Below are positions 23,272 through 33,287 of a stretch of 64,000 nucleotides of DNA, piece after piece (the first letter of the stretch is position 1; every line of letters begins with the position of its first letter). The notes under the pieces were generated by a model. It was given only the letters and a program-made list of their open reading frames with translations. It was not told the origin of the DNA and made no database searches. Where the stretch lies: the NCBI RefSeq assembly GCF_000315625.1, contig NW_005434616.1:62001-126000 (forward strand), read 5' to 3'. This DNA is from Guillardia theta CCMP2712. Lineage: Eukaryota > Cryptophyceae > Pyrenomonadales > Geminigeraceae. A program made the translations under genes and the position numbers.

Positions 23272-24030
23272 TCATATGCCACACTTGTAGGCTTGGCTGT
23301 GCCCCGTGGATAGTCTTGCAGCAATAGGAAACATGTTTCCTCCCTTGATCTTGGAGGGCTGTCCAACAGGCTCCTTGGCATAGCTCGTTGGGTTGGCTTG
23401 AGACAACGATTTATAACTTGCTCCTGGTTCGGTGACATTCAGAGCTGTTTGGGGTTCCTTTCTGGTCTGGCCCTCCTGGCAAAGCTGGCGCTCTCAACAG
23501 AGCAAGAGCATCGTTTCCTTTCATTCCGACCTAGGGCGAGGTCAATCCTGCTGTGTGAGAGTGCAGAATTTGCCAAATTACCTTGATGCCCATGTGCATA
23601 GCAGCATTCGAGACAGCTGTTACCTGCCGCACATGAAATCAACACCCTTCACTGCATTATAAAACTTGGAACATGTTTATGCAGCACTTCTTCGTAGTCG
23701 CTTACTCCCGCGACAATAGCACAAGCTTCATTCAATCTGGTGATAAGATGTTGAGCGTTAGTGAGAACCCTAACCAATTTGTACTGTTACCTGTTACAAG
23801 TGTCGATGGAGACATATCCGCATGCTAGAAAACCTCGATCTATGTAAAAACCACGAAATAGACAGTGAATGAATGTAAGTAGTGAAGCCATGTAAAATAC
23901 CAGCTTTGATGATGATCAAGGGGGCTTTCAGCGCCTTGATTTGGTATACTCTGCCACAGAAATCTCGTGAACGGTGCCATGGAGATGTGTGAGAGGAAAG
24001 ATTTTTAGGAGGTTGTGTCTCGACCTGCAC
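23272..24030 (-). CDS. DUF1805 (YunC-like) domain protein
   Basis: Small domain family known mainly from bacteria and archaea, of unknown function. Minus-strand exons give QIKALKAPLIIIKA (about 23910-23955), DRGFLACGYVSIDTCNRVL across two exons (about 23775-23840), NAQHLITRLNEACAIVAGVSDYEEVL (about 23680-23760), VTAVSNAAMHMGIK (about 23580-23625) and VGMKGNDALALLRAPALPGG. This matches the family order: a hydrophobic strand, GF-x-CGY, IVxGVxxxEE, then A-x-x-GI-x-x-GM-x-G-x-x-AL. The domain ends about there. A further in-phase exon adds a Lys/Pro-rich tail (SYAKEPVGQPSKIKGGNMF) with a stop at 23272; a stop at about 23238 after one more splice is possible. The start codon was not found; the first readable segment (VETQPPKNLSS) begins near 24030. 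Confidence 0.6.
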
Positions 24031-24239
24031 TTCCTCCTCAACAGTTTACATTGCAACGATAACTCACTCCAGCATCTCTTGCAGAATGCTCCGTTGCGCC
24101 CCTACAGCAAAATATCTGATGTATACAAGAATCTTATACATTGCTTTATACCTCTTATACATCCGAGGGTGAAATTTGTAATGGATTATTTGAAGAGAAG
24201 TCTTTTCAGATCTCAACCCCAACTTACCACATGGTGAGT

Positions 24240-24761
24240 TATTTAAAAAGCTTTATTATACGTGAACAAGATAGCTTTGGACTTTCATTATCTCCCCTTA
24301 CGTATAAACTATAATATCAAGGGGTTCACGGAAACCACCCCTTTATCCCTTTCATTTCCTTTCACCCCTGATTGATGCTGAATGTACCCTACGAATTGAG
24401 AGCAGCCTTAACCACCCTACCATGTTCGTTGTTTTCCCCGACCCCCAGTCTCGAGATCGATGTTACAAACCAAGTTTTTAAAATCTCTGGGTTTAGTGGA
24501 TTGGAAGGGGTGGGGTATACCCATCCGTATCTCATCAGGGGTATTTCTTAGGGCAGTGTGTGGGGTATTTTCTCAAGTGCTCACACATCATGGGGTAGGG
24601 TAGGTTAAGGGGCGTCTCCTATAAGAACGCGTTGCAAGCGGAAGGCGCTCAACAGTGTCAAGGTTGTAGAGAGTTGAAGGTTGCAGACGCACTATTCGTT
24701 ACAGTATAGGTTGACTGCCAACTACTCCAAGTTACGGAAGACAATACATATTGCTGCAAAA
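24240..24761. promoter_or_regulatory. Divergent promoter region with GGGGTA-type motifs
   Basis: Motif-like words lie at about 24320 (AAGGGGTTC), 24338 (ACCCC), 24505 (GGGGTGGGGTATACCC), 24538, 24562 and 24592-24602 (GGGGTAGGGTAGG). A possible TATA-like word CTATAAGAA sits at about 24621, some 140 bases before the ATG at 24762. The region is 5' of genes on both sides. Confidence 0.45.
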
Positions 24762-25475
24762 ATGAAGACTATGAGCTTGCAGCGCAGCATCGGGGTTAAC
24801 TCAATCACAATTAAGAAATCACGAATGTGCCAGGAGAAAAAGATGCCTATTTTCCACACTGTTGAATCACCTTGTGACTCTCAAAGATCAGCAGCTTCCA
24901 CTCCAGAGGTTGTGAAAGACGAAGACAGAGTAAGCATCGGATGTCACGAGACCAGCGCAGTCCGACCTGGTTGTACCGCTCATTGGAGGCCTGATTCATG
25001 CACGCACAGGGTTGATTCGGATGAACTCTTTCCTTCGTTGAACGGCGATGATATGAGCTTTGGCGAGCTTCAGCAACTGCGATATGCGTGTTCGAAATTG
25101 CTCACAAGGACTGACGAGATCGACAAGGATGATCTAGACGATATTCGGGTGGTGGATGTGAAGAAGGCTGGTTATTACTTCAAGAATCGACACATGAAAT
25201 CCAACTTTCAGAATTTTTCATCTAAATTGGTTAGAAACAAAGCTTGCTTGGACCTCAAGGGACTTGTTGCAGAGGATGATGAAAAAATGCAGGACCACGT
25301 TGTTGCTCATATCTCAAAGGAACTCTCCGTCCTTCGGACTGGGGATGTTCAGAAGTGTAATGATTCTTCCATTCCTATGTCTAAGAAGTTTCAAGATATT
25401 GATGTTGCCATGGATCACTCTGCAGATATATGGAAGATTTCGTGCTCTTTGAATGTAAGGGTATCCCCAAGTTGA
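24762..25475 (+). CDS. Hypothetical protein, apparently intronless
   Basis: Single open exon of about 237 codons from ATG 24762 to TGA 25473-25475. The protein is hydrophilic with a basic N-terminus (SITIKKSRMCQEKKM), an acidic middle (DEIDKDDLDDIRVVDV) and a Lys-rich later half (AGYYFKNRHMKSNFQNFSSK). No signal peptide, membrane segment or recognised domain. The upstream GGGGTA patch with a TATA-like word and the lack of stop codons support a gene. The last codons (NVRVSPS) include a GTAAGG that could be a donor, so a further exon is possible. Confidence 0.45.
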   Translation: MKTMSLQRSIGVNSITIKKSRMCQEKKMPIFHTVESPCDSQRSAASTPEVVKDEDRVSIGCHETSAVRPGCTAHWRPDSCTHRVDSDELFPSLNGDDMSFGELQQLRYACSKLLTRTDEIDKDDLDDIRVVDVKKAGYYFKNRHMKSNFQNFSSKLVRNKACLDLKGLVAEDDEKMQDHVVAHISKELSVLRTGDVQKCNDSSIPMSKKFQDIDVAMDHSADIWKISCSLNVRVSPS

Positions 25476-26050
25476 TGCTCAGAAGAAACAATTGAAACCT
25501 AGTTAAATAGCGAATGTAATATAGTCTGGAAATCAAATTGATTGCATGAATATTATGGCAATGCTTCTTTAAGGTGCACCATGGCAGGTCATCGCCGCAT
25601 TCAAATGCATGTAGAACTCGCCTTCTGAACAGTGTTTATGGTGGAGGGGGTTGACCATCCTTGGTAATCATATGTATTGTATAGAGTTTACTAACATGGT
25701 ACGAACAATCTCCTGAACCAAACATCTACGGTCCCAGAAGTCACACGCTCCCCCCCCCCTCTCGATTCTCTTCCCCGTTGTTTCTTGTTCCCCTCTGGTT
25801 TCCTGTGGCGCGAAAAAAAAAAATAAGAGGGCAGCCAGGGGTGGGAATCGAACTGAAGAGCTTCCCAGGTAAATTTGGAGGTCATACATATCAAAAAGGT
25901 TGGGGTGATATACACCTTGACCAGCCGCCGAGTTATTGACATGAAAACAGTACAAATATATAAACTTATAAATTTGTCCCAGAAGCCTTTTGTTCCGCCG
26001 AGTTCCGGGTGATTGACAAGACTCTTTCAGCCTTCACAACCGTTTGGCCA
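25476..26050. other. Spacer with a tRNA-like element, no protein gene
   Basis: AT-rich except for the tRNA-like block at 25831-25930 and a short A-run at 25813-25823. It probably carries the promoter of the gene starting at 26051. Confidence 0.35.
25831..25930 (-). repeat. tRNA-derived element or decayed tRNA (SINE-like)
   Basis: On the minus strand a B-box-like word (AGTTCGATTCCCACC, plus-strand 25840-25854) is preceded at tRNA-like distance by an A-box-like word (TGGTCAAGGTG, about 25915-25925). The ends can form a seven-base acceptor-like helix with two G-T pairs, but the T-stem does not pair, so this is not a working tRNA as read. An A-run lies just beyond the end of the element (plus-strand 25813-25823). 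Confidence 0.35.
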
Positions 26051-28313
26051 TGAACGTCGTGCGGCCGAGGATGAGGATGAAGATGGCGGGGAGGGCGACG
26101 GTAACCCCAGGAGCAGAGAGTGGGCGCTTCCTTGTCCAGCCATCTTCGTCCTTGGGAGAAGCTCGTGATTCAGGCCAGGCCGCAGAGCATCGCCATCGTG
26201 TCAGACAGGCGTCTGCACCGCGGCTGCCGAACTTGCCGAAGCAGATGGAAGGATGGACAAAGGTGCCAAGGTTGGAGGATGGAGACAATGAAGTGGCTGG
26301 CAGAGATTATCTGCTGACAGATCGAAGCGCAAGGCTGTTCTCAGTGAGGAAGACACGTCATCCCGAGGTACGATAGTGAAATTGTAGTGGGTCAAGTCCT
26401 GATGCGACAGGTTCTCTCAAGGATGGCTCACAGACGGAACGTGCCCGCACGAGCCACGTAGAAGCCTCAAGATCGAAGTTCATGCTGGCCAAACGTGAGC
26501 AGAGAGGGCGAGCAAGGACCCAGTCCTCCTCCAGCTCCCTGCGACCATGGACACCTGAAGGTACGCCCTTAATTCGTTGACACCTCGCGCAATCTGACGG
26601 CGTGCCGATCAGTCGCTCCAAATGCCGTAAACAATCGCAGGCCGTCGACTGAGTCAGTGACGGCGAAGCCACCTGCCTGCTCCTCTCAGGGCGAGCAAGC
26701 GTGGGAAGCCAAGGATGCAAAGCTGCCGGACTCAGCAAGATCAACAGAAAGATTCGAAGACAAGGAGCAGAGATCACATCAGGAGCGCAGGAGTTCATAT
26801 CGTGAGGCGTCGAGGAGGGAGAAGATTGTCCCGACTGGGCCACATCTGCGATGGGCAGGGAGCTCTACCATGAACGCCGTGCAAGTTGGTTTCAAGATCA
26901 CCGACGAGGAACGACTGGAGATCCTCAGGAACTCACACTTGACTTGTCGCGTTTGAGATGGCTGTTTGATGGTGCGTGCAGACTGTCTGAAGACGTCGAC
27001 AACTTTGTCGGTGCGATGGAAGAGAATGTGACAACATTGAGATGTGCCATCATCCGCACGAGACTGAAATTCTGCGTAGCGGTCGGCTGACAGGGATGGA
27101 GGCAAGGCTGAGAGCAGGAGACCTTCAGTTGAGGTGCTTGCCTGATTTAAGATGCAAATGAAAGTTACGAATCCCCCAGGGTCTTCAGCTCAGCAACGCG
27201 ACAGACTTTGAAAGGAGAAACTCAATCGAAGTCACGATAGGGACAGGGGCCGTGGAAACGAACTACGAGGCTAGCGTGCGCGAAGCAAGCAACGGAGAGC
27301 TGTCGTGTACCGATCATGTCAGCGCGCTTCCTCGTTCGCTACCAATGGAGATGTTGACATTCACGCCTGCAGGAGCAGCAGAAACGATGGCAAGAGGGAG
27401 AAGATGGGCAGCAAGTGTCCGTGAGCTTCGTCCTTCCACAGAAAGATCCCCAGATAGATCAAGGAGAGCATCGCAGGTGAGCTGAGAGCTAGCGTTGTGT
27501 TCCGTGCCGGTCCCATCCAGTCTGAAGCCCTACCAGGAACAAGCCTGTTCGCCTTTACGAGACGGTAACGAGGAAAGATCCTGCTCTCCTTCCTGTGGGG
27601 GAGAAAGTTCAGCTTACCCCCCGCCTCCTCTCCGAGACCTCGTTTGGCTCCTTTGCAACTAGGCACAAAGTCGCCGCCACCGACAATACGAAAGAGTTTC
27701 CTTCTGAGCAGGACCTCAACAAGCGCTCTTCCTCGCCCAAGGCAGCAACGAGAATCTGTCCTGAGAGGGTTTGAGCTGAAGCTGAGAGCAGGGGGCGTGG
27801 AGGACGATGCAGTCAAAGCAAGAACGCCCATTTGACATGCGATCCATCAACGAAAATTTCTTCCATGCGCCGGTGAGGCGAAGACGTCAAGGGTTTTCGA
27901 TATTGACGGCTCCTGTCGCAGATCAAACTAGGACCAGAGCCAATCAGCTCGTTACAGATTTCTTCCTTCATCAAACCACCCAAACAGGAGCCGAGCAGCC
28001 TGGAGCTCACGTGACAGGAGAAGAGGAGTTCAACATGAACAGACTGAGAGAGCGTAGTGTTAAGTATTCAGCCACATTCAATGCGAAGAACAGGTTTTCA
28101 TTCAAGTATAAATATCTCTAAGAAATTGGTTTGCGTGAGCCCTTCCATCTCTAGCACACTCCCTTCATCAAAAACTTTGATTCGCAAGAACCGCCAACCG
28201 CCGGACACATTCTCAACCAGGATGCTACATCAACAGGGATGAAACAGGCAAGAAATGTTGGTGACCAGAAGACGAAGCAAAATCTCCGCAAGAACAATAT
28301 TGACAACGACTAG
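26051..28313 (+). CDS. Hypothetical disordered multi-exon protein
   Basis: ATG at 26051 (MNVVRPRMRMKMAGRATVTP). Coding-like exons follow: 26051-26368; about 26434-26560 (SKFMLAKREQRGRARTQ), which joins in phase to about 26656-26956 (VTAKPPACSSQGEQAWEAK); a segment near 26930-27090 in a neighbouring frame (LTLDLSRLRWLFDGACRLSE); 27180-27477 (TDFERRNSIEVTIGTGAVE); 27640-28090 (FFHAPVRRRRQGFSILTAP); and a last exon about 28215-28313 (ATSTGMKQARNVGDQKTKQ) ending TAG 28311-28313. The product is rich in Arg, Ser, Glu and Gln, with coiled-coil-like stretches and no domain I recognise. The frame change near 26930 may be an unrecognised intron or a base error. The end lies 22 bases from the opposing gene's stop. 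Confidence 0.4.
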
Positions 28314-28335
28314 TAAGACATCAGGGGTGAGCCAA

Positions 28336-29364
28336 TCATGACTCGACCTTTTTCCTCCTCGATGGCTTCTGGGGAGCATATGGGTCCATGATCTTACGAG
28401 CCTGGGGGAGGGCGTCTTCCGTGAATCCCATGCAGTAGCTGTAGATCAACATGACAAAGAGGTAGAGCGTGAACACGACAAACTCAACAAGCCATCCTGT
28501 ATGCCATGCGCTCTTCTCGTCCAGTGTAGGATCCGCCATCCACTTGATGATGGGAGCATTTGATGCAGTCTTGATCGAGAACTTCTTGGAAGCCTCCTCG
28601 ATGGACTTGGTGTAGTGATGAGTCCTCCTCACGCCCAATCCTGCTCTGAAGTTCTTGCTCCAGCTCGCCTGCACTACGTTCTTCTCGAACGTGGGGTCCG
28701 AGCAGGAAACATGCGACATGGTCGCAACCCACGCGTAAGCAACGACTCCCTTCTCATAGGTAGTGTCGAGGAGAGGAGCAGTGCAGTAGTAGTCATACAC
28801 GCAAGTACCGACGACAGGGAGCTTGTCCTTGCAGTACTTGAACTCTCCGATGTAATCAGTGCCGACCGACCCATCCTTGAGGTAGAAGACTGTGTTCTCC
28901 TCATAGTTCTTGGCTACCTTCGGCAGGTCCGCCAAGGACGCGCCCTTGATAACATCCTTGCCAGCCGACTTCGACCAGACAACGAAGAAGTGACCGCCAA
29001 GAATACAGGAGAGGAACATCATCATGGCTGCCAACATGAGAGGCCTTGCGAGCTCGTACTTGCCGCTCACAGCTTGGTACCCGGCGAAGCAAAAGCAGGT
29101 GGCAAAGAAAAGCATCATCATAGCACAGCCAGCGAGCCAGTTAACATGCACTGATGTAGCGACAGAGCATGTCGTTCCGATGACGAGGTAGCAAAACCCA
29201 GCCCATCCGTACTCTTTGCCGAACAGCAGGAAGACAAAATGGATTCCTGCATGGAAAGCACGGATAGGGGCTGCCCTCAGAGGTTCTTGCTTTTCAGCGG
29301 AAGTTTCGACCAGTGGTTCAGACTCGGATGCTTCCCCCTTCTCGACTTCGTTTGGAGACGTCAT
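28336..29364 (-). CDS. Multi-pass membrane protein with Cys-containing loop, intronless
   Basis: ATG at 29364 (MTSPNEVEKGEASESEPLVE), stop at 28336; 342 residues in one exon, unusual here. An acidic cytosolic-type N-terminus is followed by four close hydrophobic segments (around FHAGIHFVFLLFG, GFCYLVIGTTCSVAT, CAMMMLFFATCFCFAGY and MLAAMMMFLSCILGG). Then comes a soluble loop of about 150 residues with several Cys (FKYCKDKL, GTCVYDYYCTAP, HVSCSDP), then one more helix (WLVEFVVFTLYLFVMLIY) and a basic tail KPSRRKKVES. The layout recalls four-helix proteins with an extracellular disulfide loop, but no tetraspanin CCG signature is present and I cannot name the family. An upstream exon is possible. 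Confidence 0.65.
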   Translation of the reverse strand: MTSPNEVEKGEASESEPLVETSAEKQEPLRAAPIRAFHAGIHFVFLLFGKEYGWAGFCYLVIGTTCSVATSVHVNWLAGCAMMMLFFATCFCFAGYQAVSGKYELARPLMLAAMMMFLSCILGGHFFVVWSKSAGKDVIKGASLADLPKVAKNYEENTVFYLKDGSVGTDYIGEFKYCKDKLPVVGTCVYDYYCTAPLLDTTYEKGVVAYAWVATMSHVSCSDPTFEKNVVQASWSKNFRAGLGVRRTHHYTKSIEEASKKFSIKTASNAPIIKWMADPTLDEKSAWHTGWLVEFVVFTLYLFVMLIYSYCMGFTEDALPQARKIMDPYAPQKPSRRKKVES

Positions 29365-30762
29365 GGTCTTCGTGGCGGACACTGCTACGACAGTTAGATT
29401 ATTGCACAACAAAACCGAGATGCTCACTGTACGTCAAGACGTTCGCTACACGCTCCTGGAGACACAAGACGTCAGCTTGAAGATCAGAAGATTCTTCTTG
29501 TTTTGCTATATTTTCTCTTGGCATTCTCCCTCATCCTAAAGATATCTAGATGCTTCAGAGGCAACATGTCACATGCATCTACTCTTTCATTTTCATTCAT
29601 CTACTCTTTCATAATCATTCTCGATCACCAGCACTAAGATCCCCTTTCGTGGCCCCTCTGTTGTAAATTCACTGGCCGGAAGATGCCTCATAACGAACAG
29701 CACGGTTTCACAAGGTAGCCTACGATCATTCCAGGCTTACCAAGGAACATCTTGTCCAGAAACAAAAAAGACTCTAAACCTATGCAAATAGTACTCTCGA
29801 ACATCTTCTGAATCGTAATTCAACCTTGCAGCTTCGCATTCTGGTCACCCTGAAACTACGACATGCAATCGTATTTTCTGTCGATACACACTTTCATCAT
29901 CTCATCCCCTCATCTTCTATGGCCTGATCCAATCATCATATCATCATCGAACATATTCTTGTACTCCTCTCCTCTCCTCTCCTCTCCTCTCCTCTTCTCT
30001 CTTCTCCTTCTCTCTTCCTCAATCCTCACCCACTACATGCTAACCTCAATAACCCTGCCTGATGACGAGGCAGAAATGTATTTCCATAGAGGGGCAAGTA
30101 ATCTGGAGAATGCTGGTGGGTGTTTCTCTATGGAGTAAAGTTATGTATTGACATCGATATTTACTAAACTATTACTATCAATTGATAGAAGTATTTACCC
30201 TTCGACAAGACAGTTGATCAAGGACATGGACCCCATATTGTTGACTAAAAACTGTACCAGGATGTAACTGAATCTTAGTACCATCTTTAGAAACCATCCA
30301 CTGAGCTATTTCGGGGATTTCCAGTTCTCCATGGTGGGGTGTAACAAGTACCCCATATTTATATAACACAAGGTGCTTTTTCCAGTGGTGGGTCATAGAA
30401 TCTGTCGAGGACCTCCTGGGGGTGGGTGGTATTATGCCGGTGCGGGCCTGAAATAATTGAGTTGACTACAAGCGTGAGATAACTGTTTAATTAAAAGGGT
30501 TTATAGTCAACACTTGGTTGTTGAGGGCTATAGTCAATCTTAGTCGAAAGGACGTTGCTGTCAAGCCTACATAAATGGGGGTGGTGGTAGGTAGGGGTGA
30601 GTATCGATGAGAAAAACAGGTACTCTAGAACCCGTCCTTTTTACACCAAAATCATGGGTGAGAAGGCTAGATTCAGGGGTCCTTGTGAATTTGGGTGAGA
30701 CATCCAGTAGGGGTGCGGCTCTTCATCAAGGGTCTCCCTCCAAGAGACAGGCAGCCTTCGCA
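29365..30762. promoter_or_regulatory. Long spacer with (TCCTC)n run and GGGGTA-type motifs
   Basis: No convincing exon. A (TCCTC)n microsatellite lies at 29964-29996. Motif copies appear at about 30335 (GGGGTG), 30420, 30580-30600 (GGGGGTGG, GTAGGGGTGAG), 30678 and 30708. The right part is 5' of a possible small gene at 30763; the left part is 5' of the membrane protein gene. Confidence 0.35.
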
Positions 30763-31416
30763 ATGCTCTTCTCCCAGCTCGTACGTATCGCCCCAGTTGT
30801 ACTGTCGATGCTTGCCCCCTATGCTCGATCCTCTGGAGGAAGCTGAGCTCCTGTTGGTTGTGTATTTGTTCTCACTTTGTCTTCTTCCCATTCACATAAC
30901 CATGGATGTTCTGTCTCGTAACACGTGCAGGGTCTCAACAATTGTGCTGACTGAAATGGTTTGAGCTCAGTCACGGTCCCTCACAGTTGAAATATCTTTG
31001 TGACATACAAATATTCTTGCTCTGTGTAGGTGATCGTGTTGATGTTTACCGCCATGACTGCTTTTTCTCTGCTGTGCTGAAAATGTGTTGGTTCTTGATT
31101 GTTGATTTGTGTTGATTGCACATGCTCTGACCTACATTGTGTGAGCTCAGATCTTCACATTGATGATGAATTTGATATTGACACCAATTTGAATGTCTGT
31201 TGTCACTACCATGATGAGAGTCTTGCTCTGCTTCTTTGCCTGACTAACGCATTCATTCAGGATTGCTCTTTCCCCGCCTACTTCTACACTCAGCCCATGG
31301 CTACCGGACCGGGCTTCTATGACAACCTCTGCCCCCAGTCCTGGCAGGATGGCTCCGCTGCCACCTTCACCCTCCAGGATCCCCACCAGCAGACCTTCGA
31401 CTGCCCGGGCAACTAA
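30763..31416 (+). CDS. Possible small secreted protein
   Basis: The last exon (about 31261-31416) looks genuinely coding: acceptor TTCAG, then DCSFPAYFYTQPMATGPGFY and a stop after QQTFDCPGN, with strong C preference at third positions, two to three Cys and many aromatics. Upstream, ATG 30763 starts a signal-peptide-like stretch (MLFSQLVRIAPVVLSMLAPY) with a GTACGT donor inside it. How the pieces join is not resolved. The start, the exon count and even the link between the two pieces are guesses. Confidence 0.3.
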
Positions 31417-32133
31417 GTGTGAAACCATATAGTTTTTGCAAGGGATTCTTTCCTGTGGGAATTTTATATGGATTTGGCTATGCGGACTAAGTTAGAAGTT
31501 AGTTATTTTGAGCATCCTGCTTGATCTGAATGTAAACTTGAAAAATCTCAAAGGTGTATCTGGCTGACTCCACAATTAAAATCACATCTCACCCCTCTTA
31601 AGCAAACTACATACTGTTCTGAGATACAGCACACACAAAGCCCATTCGGTGTCTGCAGCAAGGATTGATTCAGTAGCTCGATCAAGCTCCCTTGGTGTCA
31701 ATCCGCAAATGAGCTGGGTGGCACGAAACTCATGGGAAGAAAGGTGTGATGCGAGCAAGGATGGTGTAATGCGAGGATGGATGTCGAATTCCAGGTGAGA
31801 TGGTACAGATGATGTGCGATGTAGTGGCATGAGACCAAGGCATCTATGAGTCAAGAGAACTCCTGATATGTCATCGCAATGGAAGGAAGCTTTGTCAATT
31901 CCTGCCCAAAGGAGACTTGACCGTGACTTGCTCAATTGCTAGCAAGTCACGGTCAAGTCAACTGTCTCGGACCTCCACAATCAAAAGAACGACTGCGGTG
32001 CCTCGTTTCCGAAGTGCTGGAGCAAGGGGACCAGTTCAGTTCGAGCTGCAAATTTCATACGATGTGAGTGGGAAACACCTCGAGCACGTAGGATCCTATC
32101 TTTACAACCATTACAAACTCGTTCCCTCTCCAC
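31417..32133. other. Spacer with a 19-base inverted repeat
   Basis: Some coding-like minus-strand frame (contains TPRELDRATESILAADTEW, 31590-31720) but no start, splice links or family, so not called. Contains the perfect inverted repeat 31914-31959. Confidence 0.3.
31914..31959. repeat. 19-base perfect inverted repeat
   Basis: Left arm 31914-31932 (GACTTGACCGTGACTTGCT), loop CAATTGCT, right arm 31941-31959 exactly complementary. It could form a long hairpin in RNA from either strand. Confidence 0.92.
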
Positions 32134-32827
32134 TTACCATCTGGACCAGCCATCCGATCCTGGTGAGAGTGAGTTCGGCCCATCGTGCTGATGATATCCT
32201 GCTGGCGCTCCAGTGATGTCAGTTGCAACTTGTGAGTCCCCGACGTTCTGGAGATTAATTCTCTTCACACCCAATGCATCCAGGCAAGAGTGAAACTCCG
32301 CTTGATCGTAGTCACTCACAGGGGGGAAGCTTCGCTTGCAGAAGATGTAAGGATTTGCAATGCTCTTGCTGTGGAGTTCCTCGCCCTTTTGTACTTGTGG
32401 TGCACCCATGCGCTTCATGTGCGCGTTGTATAACAACTTTGTACGCTCGTACCGTGCCCTGATCGCTTTGTATCCCGGAAAGTAGTTTTCCCACAACTTC
32501 TGTTGCTCAAGACTCTGCAATACCAACCGTCATTTGTGCTGTCTTAGATAGATCGTGAGCTATCATTACCGTCTGTTGCTTGTTGTGGAACACAATGTTT
32601 GAATGCTGGCGACGTCTTGTCAGGGACTTCGACAGCGCACGCAGGGAGGAAGACAAGGGAAGAAAATAAGACTGGTAGAATAGCACGGCAAAGAGATCAA
32701 GTGAGAACAAGCTTACCGCATTCGAGAGAACCATCAGGCAGCAGATCGCAACTAGAGCTGCTGCCGCTGAGAATACTATGGCCGCCGCAGGTCGCCGCAG
32801 AGCTTCATGGTGAACTGCCCTGACCAT
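32134..32827 (-). CDS. Small single-pass membrane protein, hypothetical
   Basis: ATG at 32827 (MVRAVHHEALRRPAAAIVFS) leads to one hydrophobic helix (AALVAICCLMVLSNA), fitting a signal anchor. Three exons join in phase: 32827-32717, about 32628-32572 (SLTRRRQHSNIVFHNKQQT) and about 32517 onward (SLEQQKLWENYFPGYKAIRA, MKRMGAPQVQKGEEL, IFCKRSFPP). A GTGAGT donor after FPP may remove DYDQAEFHSCLDALG before NVGDSQVATDITG. The stop used is at 32134. The part after the helix is basic and helical. No family recognised. Its ATG faces the WD40 gene divergently across 460 bases. Confidence 0.5.
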
Positions 32828-33287
32828 GGCGAAAGGCCGTCAAGAACGTTACAGTGCGTTTCCGGTGGTTACGGCAGTTTTGAAGTTGGTTCACCAGCTG
32901 CTCCGGTCACCTTACCTGGAAGCCCACCCACAACATTTACATGGTGTAGAAAAGAGGGGTAGTGGTTCAGGGGTGGTCTTCATTTGCAGGATTCAGCCTG
33001 ATAATGGCTTGATAGCGTCGATGCGGAATGACGAGATGAGGACGAGGATGAGGACGATATGAAGATGAGAAGTAGATGAAATGATGGTGAAGAGCATCAT
33101 AGCATGAAGATGCTGGTGTTAACAGACGATGGTGAACAGATGAAGACTCCGATGGTGCGAATCAGCTTCCTGAAAAGGGTGATGGAAATGCTGTGAGGTG
33201 TTTTGGGTTGAGGGAGTCAGAGTTACCAGGACGTGTTCCTGTCACTTGGTCGACGTATGTAGCTGAAGTCACCAGGGATCTCAAGTA
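32828..33287. promoter_or_regulatory. Divergent promoter spacer
   Basis: Lies between the small membrane protein gene (-) and the WD40 gene (+). One GGGGTA copy at about 32957, then GATGA-rich sequence (33010-33150). No exon seen. Confidence 0.3.

Noticed and set aside
26358-26843. A 161-codon minus-strand open frame
   Set aside because: No motif; low-complexity Ser/Leu/Arg sequence opposite plus-strand exons that join in phase.
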